This document shows, in pieces, positions 59,196 to 64,000 of a stretch of DNA of 64,000 nucleotides (positions are counted from its first letter, which is position 1; each line of letters begins with the position of its first letter). The stretch lies in assembly GCF_014651115.1 (NCBI RefSeq), contig NZ_BMWG01000001.1, forward strand, positions 62,001 through 126,000, in the 5' to 3' direction. Position numbers and translations under genes: made by a program. The stretch is from Streptomyces inusitatus. GTDB taxonomy: Bacteria; Actinomycetota; Actinomycetes; Streptomycetales; Streptomycetaceae. Under the pieces are notes generated by a model. It had not been told where the DNA came from. It was given only the letters and a program-made list of their open reading frames with translations, and did not search any database.

Positions 59196-62131
59196 CGGCC
59201 CGCCCCCCGGCCCGCGGCTTCGCGCTCGGCGGCCTCGCGCTCGATCTGGCGGTCGACCCGGGCCCCGAGCGCCCGCACGATGTCCAGCACCACGCCGAGC
59301 ACCAGCAGATAGACCCCGAGGTCGAAGAGGACCGGCGTACCGAGGTGGACCTCGCCGAAGACCGGCCAGTGCCCCTCGTACGACAGGGCGCGCAGCGCGG
59401 TCCCGTCGACGAGTCCGAGCAGCGCGACGCCCGTGGAGAGGAAGAGCCCGAGGCCGGTGAAGAGCCCGGGGTGGCCGGGGGCCGCCTCGCCGAGTTCGTA
59501 CCGTCCGCCCGCGAGATAGCGCGCGGTCATCGCGACGCCCGCCACCAGTCCGCCGACGAAGCCGCCGCCGGGCAGATTCTCCGCGCAGAACAGCAGATAG
59601 ACGGAGAGGACGAGGATCGGGTGGAAGACCAGCCGGGCCACCACCTCGAAGACCACCGAGCGGTGCTCGGGGGCGAGGGTGCGCCCGGCGGCGAGCCAGG
59701 TGCGCTCGGGCGCGGTGTCGTCGGCGGCGGCGGTGGGTACGGGGGTGCGGGCGCCGGATCCGAAGGACCAGGCGGTACGGCCGCCCGGGGGCACGGCCGG
59801 GGCGGGCATCCGGGGCGCGGTGGCCGCCTCGCCCACGAGGTCGTCGGGGGAGCCGGTCCGGCGGTGGAAGTAGATCAGGCTGGTCACGCCCACGGCGGCG
59901 ACGGCGAGCACGGCCGACTCGCCCAGGGTGTCCCAGGCCCGGTACTCGACCAGGATCGTCGCCACCACGTCCTTCACCCCGTGGTGCGCGGTCTCGTACA
60001 CCAGTGCCCGGCCCGCAGGATCGGCGTGCCGGGCGGCGGCCACCACCCAGAGCACGAACGAGACGCCTGCGGCCACCGCGAGCGCCAGCGGCACCCGCAC
60101 CATCAGCCGCCAGCGGCTGATCGTCTCCTGGAAGTACACCGGCATCCGCCGCATGACCAGCACGAACACCAGCAGGGACACCGTCTCCACACAGAATTGG
60201 GTGAGCGCCAGATCGGGCGCGCCGTGCACCACGAAGAGCAGGGCGGTGCCGTAGCCGGTCATCCCCGCCATCACCACGGCCTTCATCCGGCGGTGCACCT
60301 GGAGACAGAGCAGCGCCGCCAGACAGGTGAGCAGGGCGATCGCGCCCTGGACGGGCGAGTCCCACAGCCGGGGCGGCGGCGCGCCGTGCCAGGGCCGGTC
60401 CACGGCGAGGACGGCGAGCTGTCCGACGAGCAGCACCAGCAGCACGGTGGCCAGATAGACGGAGAGCGAACCGCGCTGGAAGAAACCGGTCACCTGGAGC
60501 GCGAGGCGCTCCAGCCCCAGCAGCCCCAGGCCGAAGACCCGGTCGGCGGTCGGCCACGCCACCCGGCGGGAGAATCTGATCACCGGCCCGCGCGCCAGGA
60601 ACAGTGCGAGGCCGCCCGCCCACGCGGCTCCCGAGAACAGCAGCGCGAGGCCGAGTCCGTGCCAGAGCGAGAGCCGGTACGGGTGCGCGGGGGCCGGGAA
60701 GGCGTCGGCGTACGCCCCCAGCAGGCCGTTCAGCCACACCACACCGGGCCCCAGGAGGACACAGCCCGCCGCGAGCAGCGCGGGCGGCGCGAGGAACGCC
60801 GGTCCCACGCGGTGCACGGGGATGTCCGCGAGGCCGGGCTTACGGGCGAACGCCCCCCACAGAAAGCGCAGGGTGTACGCGGCGGTCAGCGCCGAACCCA
60901 CGACGCAGCAGGCCAGCGCCCACCTTTGTGCCGTACCGCCGTGCTCCAGCGCGGTGAAGGCCGCCTCCTTGGCGGCGAAGCCGAGCAGCGGCGGCAGGCC
61001 CGCCATCGACGCCCCGGCGACGGCGGCGACCGCCGCGACCTGGGGCAGGGACCGTCCGACGCCGGAGAGTTCGCGCAGGTCGCGGGTGCCCGTCGCGTGG
61101 TCGACGATCCCGGTGACGAGGAAGAGCGGGGCCTTGAAGAGCGCGTGCGCGAGGATCATCGCGGCGGCGGCCAGCGCGGTGTCCCGGGTGCCGGACCCGG
61201 CGAGCACGGTGAGGAAGCCGAGCTGGCTGACGGTGCCGTAGGCGAGCACCAGCTTGAGGTCGTTGAGCCGTAGCGCCCGCCAGCCGCCGAGCAGCATGGT
61301 CAGCGCCCCGAGGACCAGCAGTATCGGCCGCCAGGGCGGGGCGTCGGCGAAGGCGGGGGCGAGCCGGGCGATGAGATAGACGCCCGCCTTCACCATCGCG
61401 GCGGCGTGCAGATAGGCGCTCACGGGCGTCGGCGCGGCCATCGCGTTGGGCAGCCAGAGGCTGAACGGCCAGATCGCCGACTTCGACAGGGCCCCCAGCA
61501 GGACGAGCACGACGGCGACCGAGACGGTGGTGGAGGGCGCGGGCGGGTCGGCGACCAGGGCGGAGATCCGGTAGGTGCCCGCCGCCCGTCCCAGCATCAG
61601 AAAGCCGACGAGCATCGCCAGCCCGCCGAGGGTGGTGACGGTCAGCGCCTGGAGCGCCGAGCGGCGGTTCTGTTTGCGCTCGCTGCCGTGGCCGATGAGC
61701 AGATAGGAGAAGACCGTGGTCAGCTCCCAGAACACATAGAGCAGCACCAGATCGTCGGCGAGCACCAGTCCGAGCATCGCCCCGGCGAAGGCCAGCAGAT
61801 TGCCGGCGAACCGGCCGAGCAGCGGGTCCCCGGCGGAGAAGTACCGTACGCAGTAGAGCAGCACCAGCGCGCCGACCCCGGCCGCGAGCAGCGTCATCAG
61901 CAGCGACAGCGCGTCCAGCCGGAGCGCGAGCCAGACTCCGTACTCCGGCAGCCACGCCAGCGACCAGCTCACCGAGGAGCCGGCGGCAGCGCCGCTCCAG
62001 TGGGCGAGGGCCCAGGCCAGAGCGGCGGCGGGCGGCAGCGCCAGCACGGCGAAGGCGCGGGTGCCCAGCCGCTTGACCAGCGGTCCCGCGCAGGCGGCGA
62101 GCAGGAAGTGACAGAGGATCAGCGCGGCCAT
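59192..62131 (-). CDS. mnhA: Na+/H+ antiporter subunit A/B fusion
   Basis: 979 residues. The large MrpA part (about 20 helices; NuoL-like PFSLWLPNAMAAPTPVSAYL, HALFKAPLFLVTGIVDHATG) is fused at its C-terminus to the MnhB domain (HRSVVFEVVARLVFHPILVL, GGGFVGGLVAGVAMTARYLA), as usual in actinobacteria. A proline/alanine linker (about residues 765-810) joins them. First gene of the operon A/B-C-D-E-F-G, which extrudes Na+ in exchange for H+ for pH and salt tolerance. A TATAGC-like hexamer lies about 80 bases upstream. Confidence 0.95.
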   Translation of the reverse strand: MAALILCHFLLAACAGPLVKRLGTRAFAVLALPPAAALAWALAHWSGAAAGSSVSWSLAWLPEYGVWLALRLDALSLLMTLLAAGVGALVLLYCVRYFSAGDPLLGRFAGNLLAFAGAMLGLVLADDLVLLYVFWELTTVFSYLLIGHGSERKQNRRSALQALTVTTLGGLAMLVGFLMLGRAAGTYRISALVADPPAPSTTVSVAVVLVLLGALSKSAIWPFSLWLPNAMAAPTPVSAYLHAAAMVKAGVYLIARLAPAFADAPPWRPILLVLGALTMLLGGWRALRLNDLKLVLAYGTVSQLGFLTVLAGSGTRDTALAAAAMILAHALFKAPLFLVTGIVDHATGTRDLRELSGVGRSLPQVAAVAAVAGASMAGLPPLLGFAAKEAAFTALEHGGTAQRWALACCVVGSALTAAYTLRFLWGAFARKPGLADIPVHRVGPAFLAPPALLAAGCVLLGPGVVWLNGLLGAYADAFPAPAHPYRLSLWHGLGLALLFSGAAWAGGLALFLARGPVIRFSRRVAWPTADRVFGLGLLGLERLALQVTGFFQRGSLSVYLATVLLVLLVGQLAVLAVDRPWHGAPPPRLWDSPVQGAIALLTCLAALLCLQVHRRMKAVVMAGMTGYGTALLFVVHGAPDLALTQFCVETVSLLVFVLVMRRMPVYFQETISRWRLMVRVPLALAVAAGVSFVLWVVAAARHADPAGRALVYETAHHGVKDVVATILVEYRAWDTLGESAVLAVAAVGVTSLIYFHRRTGSPDDLVGEAATAPRMPAPAVPPGGRTAWSFGSGARTPVPTAAADDTAPERTWLAAGRTLAPEHRSVVFEVVARLVFHPILVLSVYLLFCAENLPGGGFVGGLVAGVAMTARYLAGGRYELGEAAPGHPGLFTGLGLFLSTGVALLGLVDGTALRALSYEGHWPVFGEVHLGTPVLFDLGVYLLVLGVVLDIVRALGARVDRQIEREAAEREAAGRGAGR

Positions 62132-62307
62132 GCGGCCCCGGACATCGGCCCGCCGCCGTCGGCGGCCACCAAGCAGAGCACACGCACAGAAGGCACGGAG
62201 ACATTGCTATAAGCACCCGGGCCGCTTCCCCCTCCGGCGCGCCGACGAGCCGCCATCCGGAGCCGAGGTCGACCCCCGCCGGCCCAGTACGCACCTGTAC
62301 GGGGGGC

Positions 62308-62814
62308 TCAGCCGCCGGAGCGGGGTCCGCCGTCCCGGTACTCGTCCGCGAGCAGGTCGTCCATGGTCGTACGGAGACGGGCGACGAGCTCCTCGAACTC
62401 CCTCAGCCGCTCGGGCGGGTACCGCGCCGTCACGGCGGCCATGCGCTCGGCGTACGGCGCGAAGAACTCCTCGGCCCGGGGCCTCACATGGGGGCTGCTG
62501 CGCAGGGTGACGATCCGGCGGTCGGTCTCCTCACGGGTGCGTACGACATGTCCGGCCGCTTCGAGACGGTTGACCAGCGCGGTCGTCGCACCCGACGACA
62601 GGGACACCCGCTCGCTGAGCCGGGCGGGCGAGAGCGGGCGGCCCTTGTCCTCCGCGTACAGGATCTCCGCCAGGGCGGCGGCGTCCGTGGAGTGGAGCCC
62701 GAGCCAGGAGGCGAAGCGCCGGGTGAACTCGGTGTAGTGGGCGCCGAAGGACCGCAGCCCCTCCATGAGGCCCTCGTACCGAGCCGCGAGCTCCCCGGAC
62801 TCCGGTGTCTCCAT
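62308..62814 (-). CDS. MarR family transcriptional regulator
   Basis: 168 residues. Winged helix: DAAALAEILYAEDKGRPLSP, ARLSERVSLSSGATTALVNR and the wing HVVRTREETDRRIVTL. ATG 62814 (METPESGELAAR) is preferred to a longer frame that crosses the promoter. Divergent from an MFS drug exporter with interleaved promoters between them, the classic arrangement for a MarR repressor of an efflux gene. Confidence 0.9.
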   Translation of the reverse strand: METPESGELAARYEGLMEGLRSFGAHYTEFTRRFASWLGLHSTDAAALAEILYAEDKGRPLSPARLSERVSLSSGATTALVNRLEAAGHVVRTREETDRRIVTLRSSPHVRPRAEEFFAPYAERMAAVTARYPPERLREFEELVARLRTTMDDLLADEYRDGGPRSGG

Positions 62815-62868
62815 CGCCGTGCCGCCCTGCCTTCCGGTCTGCGCGGGTGACTCGCTCCACCGCGCGGT

Positions 62869-62905
62869 TTGACAACCTATCGCAAGCAATTTACCTTCAC
62901 CGCAA
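62869..62905. promoter_or_regulatory. Interleaved divergent promoters of MarR and MFS genes
   Basis: Plus strand: TTGACA (62869-62874), 17-base spacer, TACCTT (62892-62897), toward the MFS gene. Minus strand: TTGCGG (62905-62900), 18-base spacer, GATAGG (62881-62876), toward marR. The two overlap completely, so a repressor here would close both. CTTCACC is repeated at 62895 and 62911. Confidence 0.7.
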
Positions 62906-62928
62906 AGATACTTCACCATGGAGGTAAC

Positions 62929-64000
62929 TTGTCCGGCGAACCTCTCCTCTCCCCTTCCCCCTCCCCTTCACCGACCTCCCCCTCACCGACACCGTCGGCG
63001 CGCCACTGGCTCGGCCTCATCGCCGTCTCCCTGGGCGTGGCGCTGATCGTCGTGGACATCACCATCGTCAATGTGATCCTCGCGCCGATCATCGAGGACC
63101 TCTCGATCGACTCGGTCGAGGCCCAGTGGATCCAGGAGTCCTACGCGATCGTCTTCGCCGCGCTGGTCCTGCTCACCGGACGCCTCTCCGATCTGCACGG
63201 CGCGCGCAAGATCTTCCTCATCGGCCTCGCCGTGTTCGGCGTGACCAGCCTGCTGGCCGCGGCCGCCCCCAGCGGCGGACTGCTGATCCTCGCGCGCTTC
63301 CTCCAGGGCGTCGGCGGGGCGATGATCCTCCCGGCCTCCCTGGCGCTGGTGAACGCGACCTTCACCGGCAAGGCCCGCAACCAGGCCTTCGCCATCTGGG
63401 GTTCGACCATCGGCGCGGCGGCGGCCGTCGGCCCGCTGCTGGGCGGCAGGCTCGCGGACATCCACTGGCGGTGGGCCTTCGGCATCAACATCCCGCTGGT
63501 GGCGCTGATCGTCGTGGGCACCCTGATGTTCCTGCCCGCGTCACCGCGCGTCCGGGGCCGGGTCGACGCCGCAGGGGCCGTGCTCTCCGCGATCGGGCTC
63601 GGACTGCTCGCCTTCGGCCTGATCGAGGGGCGCGACCACGGCTGGCTCGCCACCACCGCGCCGCTGGACATCGGCGGGCTCTCCTGGCGGAGCGGCCCGT
63701 CCCCGGTCCTTGTCGCGCTGATCCTCTCGGCCCTCGCGCTGTACGCGTTCTGGCGGCGGCAGACCTCGCTCGGCCGCCGGGGCGAAGAGCCGCTGATGGA
63801 CGTACGGCTCTTCTCCATCAGCTCGTTCCGCAACGGCAACCTGGTGACCCTGTTCGTCGGCCTCGGCGAGTTCGGGATCATCGCGGTACTGCCGCTCTGG
63901 CTCCAGTTCGCCCTGGACTACAGCGCGCTCCAGGCGGGGCTGGCGCTCCTCGCCCTCGCCGTGGGCAGCTTCTGCGCCAGCGGCGGAAGCTTCGCGCTGG
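62929..64000 (+). CDS. MFS drug exporter, DHA2/EmrB type (3' truncated)
   Basis: 357 codons to the window end, still open. Begins at TTG 62929, preceded by GGAGG four to five bases away; a nearby ATG (62918) is out of frame. After a Ser/Pro-rich 24-residue stretch come the DHA2 motifs: LGVALIVVDITIVNVILAPI, WIQESYAIVFAALVLLTGRL, SDLHGARKIFLIG and LQGVGGAMILPASLALV. At least nine membrane segments are visible, of 14 expected. Likely exports a toxic compound sensed by the divergent MarR protein. Confidence 0.9.
   Translation, partial: MSGEPLLSPSPSPSPTSPSPTPSARHWLGLIAVSLGVALIVVDITIVNVILAPIIEDLSIDSVEAQWIQESYAIVFAALVLLTGRLSDLHGARKIFLIGLAVFGVTSLLAAAAPSGGLLILARFLQGVGGAMILPASLALVNATFTGKARNQAFAIWGSTIGAAAAVGPLLGGRLADIHWRWAFGINIPLVALIVVGTLMFLPASPRVRGRVDAAGAVLSAIGLGLLAFGLIEGRDHGWLATTAPLDIGGLSWRSGPSPVLVALILSALALYAFWRRQTSLGRRGEEPLMDVRLFSISSFRNGNLVTLFVGLGEFGIIAVLPLWLQFALDYSALQAGLALLALAVGSFCASGGSFAL

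Noticed and set aside
63141..63881. Minus-strand frames in the last kilobase
   Set aside because: They mirror the MFS transporter reading frame on the plus strand, which carries clear DHA2 motifs.

Overview
This is a high-GC actinobacterial chromosome segment, almost certainly from a Streptomyces. Codon usage is strongly G/C at third positions, GTG and TTG starts are common, and several families are typical of the genus: DUF397/XRE/HATPase (WhiJ-type) sets, RNHCP proteins, DUF3180 and DUF2342. The run folP-X-folB-folK, folE, ftsH, hpt, tilS, DUF2342, dacB, ppa is a conserved Streptomyces core block. No rRNA, tRNA, CRISPR array, insertion-sequence transposase or prophage was recognised. The first gene (nuoD-like) and the last (MFS transporter) run off the window.

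1-8.7 kb: end of a complex I NuoD-like gene, a coiled-coil membrane protein, a divergent OpuC-type osmoprotectant ABC transporter (binding lipoprotein, two permeases, CBS-domain ATPase), a membrane-anchored esterase and an MprF-like aminoacyl-lipid synthase. 8.8-20.4 kb: folate genes and the cell-maintenance block (FtsH, Hpt, TilS, PBP4, pyrophosphatase). 20.5-30.7 kb: ThrE exporter, DedA protein, flavin reductase with an LLM monooxygenase under a divergent TetR regulator, glutamate decarboxylase, PadR, a VOC protein, DinB and an aldehyde dehydrogenase. 30.8-32.9 kb: a WhiJ-like regulatory trio. 33.3-36.0 kb: a zinc-starvation cluster of cysteine-free ribosomal protein paralogues (L31, L33, L28, S14), a CobW-like protein and a lipoprotein, arranged around one Zur-like box. 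36.1-44.8 kb: FUSC transporter, LuxR regulator, secreted subtilase, DUF2786 protein, lipoprotein and a family A DNA polymerase. 45.5-55.2 kb: ABC exporter, GalU, two TetR regulators, threonine dehydratase, WrbA and two tandem RNHCP proteins. 55.6-62.1 kb: a complete six-gene Mrp-type Na+/H+ antiporter operon (A/B fused, C, D, E, F, G) with 4-base overlaps. 62.3-64 kb: a MarR regulator divergent from an MFS drug exporter.

The most unusual structures are two non-coding, hairpin-rich elements (8760-9047 and 44993-45414). They share imperfect terminal inverted repeats and a constant backbone, but differ by whole G/C hairpin cassettes inserted at fixed joints. One ends 16 bases before the folP start codon. 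Other notable signals are a Zur-like box filling the spacer of an apparently leaderless rpmG promoter, a SoxR/MerR-type promoter (19-bp spacer holding a perfect palindrome) before an unknown gene, and several large divergent-promoter palindromes next to TetR genes. All functional assignments come from reading motifs and family resemblance; no database search was run.
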